Source: Medicago truncatula (lineage: Eukaryota; Streptophyta; Magnoliopsida; Fabales; Fabaceae). Taken from it: a stretch of 64,000 nucleotides of DNA. Below, in pieces: positions 47,193 through 60,879 of this stretch. Below the pieces are notes generated by a model. It did no database searches and was not told where the DNA came from. It was given only the letters and a program-made list of their open reading frames with translations. The position numbers and the translations under genes are program-made. Positions within the stretch are counted from its first letter, which is position 1; every line of letters starts with the position of its first letter. The DNA lies in the NCBI RefSeq assembly GCF_003473485.1, contig NC_053045.1:6350501-6414500 (forward strand). Direction: 5' to 3'.

Positions 47193-48029
47193 GGTTTAAT
47201 AGTGTTTCACATGTCATTTGAGGAAATTTCAGTTTACCCTTGTAATATTTTTTAGATCCCAACTTTGTAATTTTTTTTTAAACCTTTATGACATCAAATT
47301 TTAAAATAATAGTATTTTCGTCCCTTAACATTTAAATGAATTTTGATTTACCCCAACCATATATCATCTATTTTGTACAGTCCAATTTCACCAAGGTCTA
47401 AAAACAAAGAGTCTTTATGATACACAAGTTTGAAATCTAAAAGTAAATAAATTATTGTAATAAATTGAAATTCGCTCAAATTGGCTGGAAAAAACATTAT
47501 TCAACACTTATTTATTATTGGCTTAAAGGCATTTGTGACCCCTAACAAAGAAATAACAACTTTACCCCTTAAATTTACAAAATGTTGCAAAGATGTTGAG
47601 AAGACACGTGTCCTAAAACAAGGGGCCATAATTATAACTTTTTGTAAAGATAGGGGGCCAAAGGAGCTTATTTCCTTAAGAGGAGTGTTATTTGAACAAC
47701 CAATTTGGTGACAACTTATTTGACAACCATATTTTACAAAGAAAAAAATGGTATTGGCACGGAAACCATAGCAATAGAAAGATAAAGAAAAAATAATGTG
47801 AGTATGAGAGAGAAAGTTGTTGCAAAAGTTGTCACTAAATGGATGTTTAAATATCATTTCTCTTTCCTTAAAGATAGATGGTCAAAAGAACTTATTTCTC
47901 TGAAGTTAAAGGTCAAAAGAGCATATTTACCTAAAGATAAATGATAGTTTTTATTTTATTTTATTATGGGACAAAAATCATAATTTTTTAAAAATTAAGA
48001 GATAAAAAATACACTTAAACCTTTATTTT
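47193..48029. mobile_element. Insertion in the minisatellite, MITE-like
   Basis: This DNA separates two parts of the same repeat array. It starts GGTTTAATAGTG and ends CACTTAAACC, a short inverted pair. The interior has phrases like those of Mutator-type MITEs (gtcccttaac). Flanks catttgttt and cctttattt agree at 7 of 9 positions, so a degraded 9-bp duplication is possible but not secure. A smaller element sits inside at 47686. Confidence 0.5.
47686..47858. mobile_element. Small MITE, family 'ATTTGAACAACC', copy 1
   Basis: Ends near TGTTATTTGAACAACCA and, inverted, TGGATGTTTAAATATCA. Inner gttgtcac/gtgacaac segments pair. It shares the internal aatgtgagtatgagagagaaa with the copy at 48290. 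Target duplication not resolved. Confidence 0.65.
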
Positions 48030-48289
48030 ATGGATCGGATGAGACCGTCTTGTAACGGTGTGTTGCTCATTGATGACTACGAGTTGAATTATTATTACGT
48101 GAGCGTGTTGATTGAGAGTCCACTTATAAATTCTCAAGTTTAGAACACATGAGTGTGTCCACAGATGAGATGTCACTCACGTTATTATGTCATAATTGTT
48201 CGCCGCAAGATTAAAAAAATTAGGTAGATCGAATTTAGTGTCAAACTAATATTTTTTTTTAAAGTGAATTGGTATCGAACTTTAAAACG
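48030..48289. other. Minisatellite remainder and AT-rich DNA
   Basis: 48030-48072 continues the 140-bp repeat array. The rest is unassigned. Confidence 0.5.
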
Positions 48290-48465
48290 ATGATATTTGA
48301 ACAACCATTTCTTCTAACAATTTTTTGGACAATTAAATTATACAAAGAAATTTAGGTAGTGACACAAAAATCAAAACAATAGATAGAGACACTAAAAGGA
48401 TAATGTGAGTATGAGAGAGAAAGTTGTCACAAAAGTTGTCAAAAAGTGGTTGTTCAAATATCATT
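48290..48465. mobile_element. Small MITE, family 'ATTTGAACAACC', copy 2
   Basis: Perfect inner inverted ends TGATATTTGAACAACCA and TGGTTGTTCAAATATCA enclose about 140 bp similar to the copy at 47686. One end of the family also occurs at 19220. Confidence 0.72.
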
Positions 48466-48481
48466 TCTCCAAACTTTATAC

Positions 48482-48765
48482 TCCCTCTGTGTCCTGTATA
48501 TAAGTCCCCTTTATTTTTTTTCACATTTTTAAGAAAAGTTGTCAGTGTAATTAATGTGTTTGTTTTGTGTGTTAATATTATCAAATTGTCATTTGTTTTT
48601 ATGTGTATTAAATTTAATTTTTTTAATTTCAAGACAAGTTAGTATTATTAATTATGAGTATGTTTAAGAAAAAAAAAATAATTGCATCTAGTAATTTGAA
48701 AAGAAATTTATATTTAGGGACAAAAATAAAGTCAAATGAATGCTTAGATATTGAGACGGAGGAAA
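48482..48765. mobile_element. Stowaway MITE (284 bp)
   Basis: Starts CTCCCTCTGTGTCC and ends GAGACGGAGGAAA, with TA on both sides (48480-48481, 48766-48767), the hallmark of Stowaway in the Tc1/mariner superfamily. AT-rich interior, no coding. Confidence 0.85.
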
Positions 48766-48779
48766 TATTTATTAAATGT

Positions 48780-49765
48780 GTGTTTTAATTTGATGCATAC
48801 TCTTCAACTTGCACATTAAAGATTACTTGTTTTTAATGGATCACACTAAAGATACTTAACTAAAGTGACATGACATTGAACCTATATGATTAACTTGCAC
48901 ACCTTTTTTTTTAGAATGATTAATTTGTAAGCAACATTACAAGTTTCCTTTTTGTTGTTAAACAACACTACGAGTTCAAAACACTATGAATTAACTCCAA
49001 AACAGACAGAAAAAAAAACACGTTAATCATATAGTTTTCCATTTTGTTAAAGGTTATGCCAAGTGGACTTTGATTTAGATGGTATACCAGCAGCAGGGTG
49101 GTAGATTCCATTCAATCGTATAATTTATTTTAATAATTAAAATATAAATATTATCAATAATGCTGCAAGTACAACCAACAAAGTCCTGGCCCTACGTCAA
49201 ACCCTACATGTGGTTGGTCACTTGGTCATTGCTTTCATTTTACTCACCACTTGATGCTAACATGTGCAGTGTAACGAACACTCCACTAGTGAGGCTTAAG
49301 AACCAGATTTATAATAAAAGAAATAAAGTTTAAGAACCAAACTAACAAAAAAAAAAAAAAAAAGTAACCAACAATATCACCTACTAGAAATGTTTGGGAA
49401 TCTTGATCGACCATTTTTATGTTCTCCCAAAAACATTTTTTTCATCCACAATGCTCAAACATTTTTATCTTATTCAAGAGATATCAATCTAGTTTCACTG
49501 AAGTCAATGTAATGTTGGTATCGGTATATTTTTAATGTTAGAATCTATAAATTGAATCAAACTAAATAAAAAACATCTTGAAGTTGTTATCCAACAAAAT
49601 GCAATTAAGTTCATGTGATTAATCAAAATTACGGCAGTGGTGTTTCATATTCATAGTCAAATTTGTTATTCCGTAAGGTTCAATGACGAATTTGATCGAT
49701 TGTTAAAATTGTGTGATTAGTTGTTGAGAGAGTGCCCTAAAAACATTGATTAATAACAAAATTTG
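48780..49765. other. Left part of the second lectin/tubulin block
   Basis: 48780-48900 matches 30455-30560, and 49060-49260 matches 31560-31800. Both lie upstream of the lectin gene in the first block. No gene remains in this copy except the relic that follows. Confidence 0.6.
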
Positions 49766-49769
49766 ACCC

Positions 49770-49955
49770 TCCAATACCACGGTTTTCCTTCGCTGATTTT
49801 AAAAAATAATAATTAAGTTCAATGTGGCTTTTTCAAGGTATATTGAAATGAAAATGTTCCAAGATTCAATTATCTTGTTCTGGGAGTTCAAGTGTAGGAA
49901 GAAATATGTATACAAATAACCATCAAGCTTCTTCAAGGTAAACAAACCCAAACAT
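49770..49955 (+). pseudogene. Relic of the lectin-domain gene
   Basis: The sequence ttttccttcgctgatttt, later ccaagattcaattatcttgt and ttcttcaaggtaaacaaacc, aligns with 33920-34090 of the intact lectin gene (ttttcctttgctgattttg...ccaagattcaattctctggt...ttttcaaggtaaacctaa). Only about 180 bp corresponding to residues 30-85 is left, with small gaps and no frame. It ends about 230 bp before the tubulin stop, so the rest of the lectin gene and the tRNA have been deleted from this block. Confidence 0.8.
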
Positions 49956-50185
49956 AGATTGCTGCTTATATGTAATAGATAATAGACTGCTGTTTAAACA
50001 ATAATACTGTAATTCCCTACAAACATCTCACATAGAAACAGAAATAAAATCAGAATCAATTTCAGAACAGCCAGAACATAAGCATCCCCCAACAACAAAG
50101 AGATTATGAACCGGCAACAGGAAGTTGCGGCATGCAGTATTACACATATTCCATGTAGGAATCCACTGCAAAAAGATCACAAGCC

Positions 50186-52417
<2,232 letters not shown>

Positions 52418-52543
52418 TTTGATTTTGGGATGAAAATCGAAACCCTAGAAATTGGGAATTTGAAGAGAGAGAAGAGAGAAAAAGAAAGAGAGTTTTTGAA
52501 ATGAGTTTTTGTTTTGTGGGGTTAGAAAATGAAGGTTAGTTTT

Positions 52544-52551
52544 TTTATATA
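52544..52551 (-). promoter_or_regulatory. TATA box of beta-tubulin 2
   Basis: TATATAAA on the minus strand about 130 bp upstream of the ATG, leaving a leader of roughly 100 nt. That is usual for plant tubulin genes. Confidence 0.55.
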
Positions 52552-53820
52552 GGAAAAAATGTATTGAAATTTGGGTTATTTTTGTTTTTTGTTACAACGG
52601 TTAGATTTTGAATGGAACGTTGTGATGTGAAAAGTGAGGTGTAATGAGTTTTTTTAATTTTATTATTTCTTTATTTGGAGATTTTTTTGAAATTTGAAAG
52701 TTGATTTGAGAAAACAGCTGGATGCTTTGCTGTTTTTGTGGGGCCTTTTGAGTTTTTATGGGAGTAAAGGACAGACAGAGTGTAGTGATAAGTTTGGCAT
52801 TTTTGTTGAGATTTCAAAATATTGCTTTTTTTTTTAATAGCAAAAAATGATAAAGTTAAATTAATTTAAGTGGCTTTTTGAAGGGAAAAAAAAAGGAGAA
52901 AAAGTTGCAAAGGCTCGTAGAATTGATACTAACATAATTGATTTTGATAGAATTGATTATGACAGCATTGATTTTTAGAGAATTGATTTATATTTGAATA
53001 CAATAATGCAGAATTGATTAAACAAACTGAATGTTGTTTGAATATTTTTGATCAAAATTGATTTTGAATGTATAATTACTAAAACGGACATAGTTAAATA
53101 CAAATAAATGGACATAGTTGAATGTATATGTAGAACAATACTAAATTTAGATATATTATTTATTCTAAATTAATTTTCTATATTAATTTAAAAATAATAA
53201 ATACGATCATTAAACCAATTTTATTTTACTTAATATTTGTTCATATATTTTATATTTTTTGATAAAATATATTAAAGTTAAATAATATAGCGTAAAAGAA
53301 AGGTAAAAAAAAAAAAAATACAGCAAATTTGAAAGGAAACACCGTAAAGGAAAATCCAAAACTTGGTAACTCATGATCATAAATATTTTATGGGGGCTAA
53401 TTTGGTTCGTTAAGTTTTCTGATAAAGGGAAATAAGGGAAAATAATAGGTTGTAATAATCAAAATATAAAATTTATTGGAGAATTGATTCTAGCTAACTC
53501 AAAAGCTAGGAATTGTAGCTTCATCCATAATTGCTTTTGGAGATGAGAATTGATTTTGAGAAGCTGAACCAAACATGCTGGAATTGCAAGTTTTCACTTT
53601 TGTAGCTACCAGAAGTGCTTTTAAGAGGTGTAGAAGCTGAACCAAACACACTCTTAGTGGTGGAATGAGAAGCTAGGAATTCCAGTTTCGCTTCAAACGT
53701 ACGTCTATACCTTCTAACTATTAACATCAAACAAAGGTGAAGTTCAATCGTAAGATAGGTATATACTGAACGAGAATTGTTTCATCAAAGAGTCAAACTC
53801 AAAGTCATTAGAACGATTTG
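52552..53820. other. Intergenic DNA upstream of beta-tubulin 2
   Basis: 52920-53060 repeats an agaattgatt motif several times. No gene or defined element is seen before the solo LTR. Confidence 0.45.
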
Positions 53821-55852
53821 TGTAACACCCCGTTACCCAAAAGTAATTAAATAATAATTATACATCAGAGTTAAGCACCAAACGGGCATGCTACATCGCA
53901 AATTCAAAATTCCTTAAATAGAAAATAAAACTATTTAACTCAACATCGTTCATAACTTCAAAAATAATGCAGCGGAAAGTTTGCATTTAATAAACATCGA
54001 CAGTTTAAGTCTCCAACAACATTTTGGCATTAAGCCTAATCATCAATAAGTCAACCGACAAGGACCACATCAACAAGTTCCAAAATTTGATACATGGAAA
54101 GGAAAAACAGCAGTAATATAAATAATAATTCCCATCCCACGTATCAGAGCCCTAGACACGACATTGAGCCACCACCAACTACTCAGGATCACCTGCAAGT
54201 TACCCATAGGAAGGGCAACATTTTCAAGCAGAAGGGGTGAGATTCACAACAATATATATAGATATTAAATTTTCAATTGAATCTAACACCCTAAAACATC
54301 AAATACACCATCTTGCAAATATACGTAATTAATTCACAAGAAACAACAACATCATCAGAATTCACTTATCACAATATGTATATAATGTACATATTTACCA
54401 ACAACATCATCATCAAAGCAACAACTACAATCAACAACTAAGACTCATGCAAATGACATGACAACACTGCTAAGACAACACCTTAGACTTCTCAATAGAT
54501 GCAAATATGCATGTGGTACCAAACAGGACCGAAGCCCTCACCGCTTTTGAATGGTTAAAGCATTCATCAGGACCGAAGCCCTCACCGCTTTTGAGCAACT
54601 AGTACTCCAAGACATGAGTCCTCTCCGCTGTTTTATGCATATGCAATGGACCTACTTGTGTATATCTACATACAACTGACCATGCAATGCAAACTCCATG
54701 TGACACCACTTAACAGCATGTATGATTCAATAGTTAGCATACATTTCAGTCATTAACAACAATCAACAACCAATAGAGATTCAACCATCCAGAATTATGC
54801 ATAATTAAATATAACTATGCTTAAACAACAACACTCAATCACTACCATTCATGCAAGCAAAACAGCACTCAATAATGCACAGCTCGCCTTGCGAGCACAT
54901 CTGCTCGCTATGGCGAGTTCACAAAAACACTTGCTCGCCATGGCGAGTTCAAGGCGAACTCGAGGCGAGTGAAAATTAGGTGCTCTCGGGAAAAATGAAA
55001 TTTTCTCACTCAAACCTCAATTCTAAGCTCCCTATTCATCTTTTTAACCTAAAACTTGTTCCAGTCTTCATTAATATCATCTAGGTACCTTAAACCATCC
55101 CCAAAACAGCTTATAACAACATTTCAAAAATCAAGTTTTGAACTGGCTTGCTCGCCATGGCGAGTTGGTCTGCTCGCGAGGCGAGCGATGAAGTTGCTCA
55201 CTCGCCATGGCGAGCATCGCTACTCGCGAGGCGAGCGATGAACTTCTGTACGGGCAGAAAACTGGTTTTCCCCAAAAATCCTATTTTTCTTCCAATCACT
55301 CCCCAAATCAGTTTACAGATATAAATTAACTTTCTGTATGCACTTAGAACCTATTTCTAACATCGAATTCACACTCACAACTCCAAAATCAACATTTCAT
55401 CATAAAACCCCAAAATTCCAATTCTCACTAAAAACTCTGTTAAATTCAAATTCAGAAATTAGTAACTACACTATTGAAGTAAACCTCACCCTTACCTTAA
55501 TTCAGAATGAGAAATGCACAGCAAAAAGGGTTCCCTTGGTTCTAAGTTGCTCTGCTCTCCTTCTTCTCCCAAAAGTTGGTTTTACGTGAAACTGTTTCTG
55601 ACATCCATTCTTTTCTTAACTACCCATTAATTGTAACTCCCTTCTATTTTCATTTAACTCCCCATAATTTCCATTAACTTCTATTAACTCCCCAAACACC
55701 AAAATACTTATTATTTCATACTTATTCTAATTAGTATTAAATAAATCATATAATAAAACAACACACCACATAAATCACCAAAAATCATATATATAAATAT
55801 ATATAGACTCTACATAAACAAAATAATTAATTATTATAACTAGGGCGTTACA
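53821..55852. mobile_element. Solo LTR, probably Ty3/gypsy (2032 bp)
   Basis: Begins TGTAACACCC and ends GGGCGTTACA, with the perfect 5-bp target duplication ATTTG on both sides (53816-53820, 55853-55857). There is no internal region, so it looks like a whole LTR left by recombination between the two LTRs of a retrotransposon. It contains two copies of a ggaccgaagccctcaccgct motif (54530, 54585) and an array of CTCGCCATGGCGAG palindromes (54934, 55151, 55201). A related broken LTR is at 4833. The intact duplication suggests moderate age. Confidence 0.9.
54871..55240. repeat. Array of GCTCGC palindromic motifs inside the solo LTR
   Basis: At least eight short segments of the type (G)CTCGC(C/G/T)...GCGAG(C). 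Three are the perfect 14-bp palindrome CTCGCCATGGCGAG. They are GC-rich islands in otherwise AT-rich DNA and give chance open frames rich in Ala and Arg. Confidence 0.75.
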
Positions 55853-55857
55853 ATTTG

Positions 55858-57063
55858 TCCTTAAATGAGGTTCATTGATCACTTGAGTTTGCTCTATGAT
55901 TTTTAGAAGTTATGTGAACTTCATTCAAACTAATCTAACAATTAAATACTAATACTAACCATTAAAAAACAATTAATTTAAACTAATAGAGTTTTTCTCG
56001 TATGAAATGATTGAAGGGGATTTTCGATTGGCTCAAGGCTTTATATGGTTAAGAAATACGATGAATTTCTTTGTTCATCCCATATTTCATAAAGATCCTT
56101 TATTTGTTAACATCTAAAATCCAAACAAACGAAGAGCTTATAAGAAGTGTGGGGTGGAAAAAGAAACAGATAGATTTGCGACCCAATCCATTAGCGACAC
56201 ACTTTCAGTAGTATAGGCAATGGTTGAGCTAGAATAAAAAGTTTAAGAGGGACACCAAAATAAACCATGATATATAAACAAAAAAAATTATGTTGTCATA
56301 AGCATAAGTACAAAATGTTTACGTCATCAAGTACAAAGTTGATCTTAAAAAAAATTAAACTACATATCTTAAAAATTGAAAATAATTTTCTACACGTTTC
56401 AAATGAACTAATTATAATAGGACAATTTTGTCCATTAACTTTCTCACCTTTTCTTCTATCTCTTCCTTCACCCTTTCTCTCTCACCGGTCACACCCACCC
56501 ACCACTGTCGCCTCCCATTCTCACCCTTAAATCTCGACATCACCACCATCACCCTCATATTTAACATCACCATCGCCCACCATCCTCCTCCTCACCGTTC
56601 TCCTACTACCACCATTACCATTGTCCTCCTCACCACCATCCATCCTCATCAGACACCACCCTCTTCTATAACGAACCCCTCTTCTCCCTTATACCGCCTC
56701 ATTCCACCAAATCCTCCCAGATAAACACTACATTATCACTAAGATCTGTCCGTCCTCACCACCACCATCACACCACATCACAATTGAGATATGTTTGTGC
56801 TCAATATTCCATTCTTCATCACCACCACCACTGCATCATCATTGAGCCCAAATTCATTCTCTCAACATATCTCAATGAACGTGAACGAGAAAGATAGGAG
56901 AACTAACCGGTGACTGAATATGATCGACGTATCCGATGCTAACGCCGACACTAACATGACCCTTTTTAATGAGCAATTATATCTGAAGCGTTGATTTAGA
57001 TCTAACTGTCTATATTAATTCCTCTCACCCTCTCGTTTAAAAAGTCCTCTCATTTAAAATACC
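55858..57063. other. Gene-free DNA with pyrimidine-rich tract
   Basis: 56430-56900 is CT/CAC-rich, like the interior of the MITE at 44825, and gives Pro/Thr/His-rich chance frames. No inverted ends were found. Confidence 0.35.
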
Positions 57064-57064
57064 A

Positions 57065-57123
<59 letters not shown>
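57064..57123. repeat. Palindromic compound microsatellite (CT)n(TA)n(GA)n
   Basis: A (CT) run passes into (TA) and then (GA), so the whole tract is self-complementary and could form a hairpin of about 27 bp per arm. Confidence 0.9.
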
Positions 57124-57324
57124 TCTAAGAATAATTACACATAATTCGGCGTTGTCCAATAGATTTTTTTATCTTTCTAAAATTGGTTTTAACTTGAAAC
57201 TAATTGATTTTTATATGTATTTTCCAATGTTTTCAAGTAGAATTAATCGTCCTTAGCGATTCTAATTTGAAACAAAAATTTACATATTTTTTCCTCAACT
57301 TAATTTTTAATCTCAATTTACCAT

Positions 57325-57414
57325 AGAATTCGCCTTTTTATAAATCATACAGCACTCTTAAAGAATAAAAGAATTCGCCTTTTTATAAATCATACAGCAC
57401 TCTTAAAGAATGAA
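57325..57414. repeat. 45-bp tandem duplication
   Basis: The unit from gaattcgcctttttataaat through cagcactcttaaagaat is present twice, at 57326 and 57371, with almost no difference. A recent local duplication in noncoding DNA. Confidence 0.92.
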
Positions 57415-57741
57415 AAAGGATAAGCTCCACTATTCTCCTTTGAAATAATTTTGAATTACACTCTCCAACCTTTATGTTAAGATTTACACAATATTTTGTA
57501 CCTTTTAAAATTACACTTTGGACTTTTATGTCATATGAAAATACACTTCAAAAATGCAAACAACAGCAAAGACCCACAACGTTGAATGAATATAGAGAAC
57601 TTAATAACAACCATTCATTTTTTCATTAATTCCAACCAAAGTCTCAATTTGCTGCACCATCTTTTCAAACAAAAACTTAGATACATTTCAACTCAGAATT
57701 ATCAACGTTCCAAATAACTCTTCAACCCCTTTGCATGTGAC

Positions 57742-57751
57742 TTTATAAATA
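57742..57751 (+). promoter_or_regulatory. TATA box of the SOUL gene
   Basis: TTTATAAATA lies about 80 bp before the ATG, a usual spacing for a plant core promoter. Confidence 0.55.
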
Positions 57752-57829
57752 TACAAAACTTAATGTCATTTCTACAATCCATCGAAATCTCTTAAACCTT
57801 CAATTTTTCCAAAAATCTCAACATTTGAT

Positions 57830-58435
57830 ATGGGTTTAGTATTTGGAAGATTTAGTGCTGAGACACCAAAATATGAAATACTCAAAACCACACAAAACTA
57901 TGTAATCCGAAAATATGCACCTTCTCTAGTAGCTGAAATCACCTATGATCCATCAACATTCAAAGGAGACAAAGATGGTGGGTTTAAGGTATTAGTTGAT
58001 TACATAGGAATTTTTGGTAAACCACAAAACACCAAAACAGAAAAAATCTCAATGACTACTCCAGTTATCACAAAAGAAAACAAAAGTTCATCAGAAAAGA
58101 TTGCTATGACAGTACCAGTTGTGACAAATGAGAAGAACAAGATGGTGACTATGCAGTTTACTTTGCCTTCTATGTATTTAAAAGTAGAGGAAGTACCTAA
58201 GCCTATTGATGAGAGGGTTGTGATAAGAGAAGAAGGTGGGAAGAAATATGGGGTGGTGACTTTTGGAGGAGTGGCAAGTGATGAAGTGGTGAAGGAGAAA
58301 GTGGAGAAGTTGAGGTTGTGTTTGGAGAAAGATGGTTTTAAGGTTATTGGAGATTTTTTGTTGGGTAGGTATAATCCACCTGCTATTACAATTCCAATGT
58401 TTAGGACTAATGAGGTTCTGATTCCTGTTGAATGA
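57830..58435 (+). CDS. SOUL/HBP haem-binding family protein
   Basis: This encodes 201 aa in one exon. The whole protein is a SOUL domain: ETPKYEILKTTQNYVIRKY near the start, FKGDKDGGFKVLVDYIGIFG, two copies of a (K/E)I(S/A)MTTPV-type motif at about 73-97, then VTMQFTLPSMY, RVVIREEGGKKYGVVTF and a GRYNPP...FRTNEVLIPVE end. It closely follows Arabidopsis cytosolic HBP2 (At2g37970, from memory). No signal or transit peptide is seen, so it should be cytosolic. Family members bind haem or other tetrapyrroles and may carry or buffer them; the exact role is unsettled. The repeated MTTPV-type motif is a little shorter than in Arabidopsis, which has three copies. Confidence 0.95.
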   Translation: MGLVFGRFSAETPKYEILKTTQNYVIRKYAPSLVAEITYDPSTFKGDKDGGFKVLVDYIGIFGKPQNTKTEKISMTTPVITKENKSSSEKIAMTVPVVTNEKNKMVTMQFTLPSMYLKVEEVPKPIDERVVIREEGGKKYGVVTFGGVASDEVVKEKVEKLRLCLEKDGFKVIGDFLLGRYNPPAITIPMFRTNEVLIPVE

Positions 58436-59421
58436 ACATGATGATAGTGGATGTTTGTGACTTTGATTTATGTACTTTATGTTTGTTAGGGTCTTTTTCT
58501 TTTTCCATGTTCTTGATGTTAAGAACTTGGCATATATTGTGGTGATAAACACATATTTTTTTCAGTCAAAATAAATAAAATATAGACACATATGCGTTTC
58601 AGCTACACAATATAGGTGTTGTCTACGGTCTAATAATGTAGACTATTTTTGTAATGGTTATATTTTCAAAGGTTGTTAAATCGAGATTTTATTTTAGGTC
58701 GAAAGGGAAGAGCAAAATCAAAAATCGTAAAATCGCAAGTAAAATTGAAGGATTTTACTCAACTACTTTTGTAGAATCGGTTTAAGAAATCGTAAAATCG
58801 ATGGATTTTACCAAAATAAAAATAATGTTAAATATAATGTTATAAATTTTATAGTCATAAATGACAAAGTTTAAAGTGCACAAAATACTTATATACATAA
58901 ATGAGTAAAAAAACTGACAAAATTCTTTAAAATCTTCCCCCTTTTTTTTAATAAAATTTGAGATTGGCAGTATAGGATGGAAGTTCATCGGGGTGCCAAC
59001 CTAATTGAAATGTCGTTGCTTCTCCTTGATGTCTGTCCTCTCTCCTGGGTTACCTAAAAAAAAATTAGCTTAATTTCTTCTTCCAACCAGATTCTACGAG
59101 GAGATCACCATGCTTAAAGGATTCAAATTAATTTCACTATAAGTAACGATAACTCGATATAAACATATTGATGTTGACTTGAAATTTAGAGTGTGTTTAT
59201 TTTAAGGTTTTAAGTTCGATTCTCTTCGATACCAATTTTAGTAATCTAGTTTGGTTTCTTAAAAAATCGATAAATCGATACATCTATCTATTTCAATTCA
59301 TTTATGTTGTCCTATTTTATCTTCCATGTCTACTGCCATGTGTTATTAGTATGTCAAATAGCACCTCTAGCCTAGGCTTAATGTAACAATAAAAACTGGA
59401 TTCAATAGTGAAACCAAACCA

Positions 59422-59489
<68 letters not shown>

Positions 59490-60160
59490 TTATACTAACA
59501 ATTTAGAGTTTTTAGAAATAGCCTATTTCAAAATCCTCTCCTCTAAAGATGTCCACATCATCATAATCCTAATTGGCATTTGTTCCAAAAATTTCTTCTA
59601 ATTTTTAATACAAGCTTAATAATTATAAATAAATATTATTAAAAACCGTTTTTTATTAATCATTAAATGGTACATAAAATACACAGTTGGTTACAATAAA
59701 ATCATTATTAATATAATAATTGTTTCGATTAAAATTTATATGTTACATTAAAAATTTGTACGTTACAATCAAATGATTATTAATATAATTATTATTCAAT
59801 TAACATTTATATGGTACATTAAAAATTTGGTAGGTTACAAAATTATAATAATTAACTTGAATAAATTATATTTTGAATTTTGATCCGTTACACTATAACA
59901 GTAACCTACTAATTAAAAATTTAATTGTAGTAATTAGTTTTTAAGGTTATATAATTAATTTTTATTCGTTACAAAATTATATTACTTAATATTAATAAGA
60001 TATTATTGAATTTTAAATGTTATGAAGTTAATTTTTTGTAGGTTAGATGAAATATAATCTAATCATTAATGCACATTTTATAATATTAATTACGTTGATA
60101 ATATTAATTTTAAAACGGTTAAATTAATAATTAGTAGATATTAACCGTTATGGTACTATT
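58436..60160. other. Gene-free AT-rich DNA
   Basis: Contains the SOUL 3' UTR and the AT microsatellite at 59426. A short stretch at 58985-59060 (ggggtgccaacctaattgaa) resembles a common legume repeat that I cannot name. Confidence 0.4.
59426..59487. repeat. (AT)n microsatellite
   Basis: About 31 uninterrupted AT units. Confidence 0.95.
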
Positions 60161-60164
60161 TTTT

Positions 60165-60773
60165 TTTATATAAATAGTAGCGCTTTTAGGTACGAGTACA
60201 CAACAATCACAAAATATAGTTCTTCTTTTTTTATTCTATGGTTCTCTGATATCTATATTCTAAGTAATTTCTTTAATTTTTTCTATTGCAAAGAAAAACG
60301 TCTACGAAACACGACTTCATCTCTAATGTTTCGCCAAGAAAATAATCGTGGACATTGGTTGTGAGGATTGTTCGTGCTTGGTTTGTTCAAGACTACAAAA
60401 ATAAAAAAAAACTACCATTTTCTATGGAGTTGGTTCTAATGGATCGAAATTGACTTTTTTCATACCGTTTTTTGTTTTGCTTTGTTTAAAGTATAGTATT
60501 TTAATATTTGTTATCTAGGGTGATCGAATATGTGTGTTTATACGAAGAACATTGATCTACAAGTTCAAGGAGCAGCTCCAAGAGGGAATGGCGTTCACGA
60601 TTTCCTTATTTGATTTTGCTTGCAACAGTGGTTTGTATAGACCATCACACAACGAATACAAACTGAATTTTACAATTAACACAAAAATCAAAATATTTAA
60701 ATCTTCTTTGGTCCCTACAAACATGTATTCGTTTACACTGCATATGATGTTTTCAATGATTCTTACGACATGA
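60165..60773 (+). pseudogene. Broken DUF223/RPA1-like OB-fold gene
   Basis: Exon-1-like sequence (60298-60450) translates as DFISNVSPRK, a stop at 60343-60345, then SWTLVVRIVRAWFVQDY and KLPFSMELVLMDRN. After a possible intron (acceptor tatctag at 60512-60518), 60519-60773 gives GDRICVFIRRTLIYKFKEQL, QEGMAFTISLF and YRPSHNEYKLNFTINTKIKI. This is the first OB fold of the DUF223/replication-protein-A-like family, greatly expanded in Medicago and often carried by Helitrons. No in-frame start codon precedes it and the donor site is poor. The DNA-binding C-terminal domains are missing. A TATATAAATAG motif at 60168 may be its old promoter. I judge it a pseudogene or truncated copy. Confidence 0.75.
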
Positions 60774-60879
60774 AATGTAATTTGAATCATATTTTTATCA
60801 TCAAACTAATTTCAAACCCCCATCCCTTTCTAACAACATGAACTAAATTATATATTAATGTAGTTGGTGTCTTGACTGA

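Noticed and set aside
55056-55241. Ala/Arg-rich small protein
   Set aside because: Produced by the GCTCGC palindrome array within the solo LTR.
56428-56724. Pro/Thr/His-rich protein of 98 codons
   Set aside because: A pyrimidine-rich simple-sequence tract without a promoter or conserved motif.
58985-59060. Short GC-richer stretch resembling a common legume repeat
   Set aside because: I could not name the family or find ends, so it is only mentioned in the surrounding region entry.
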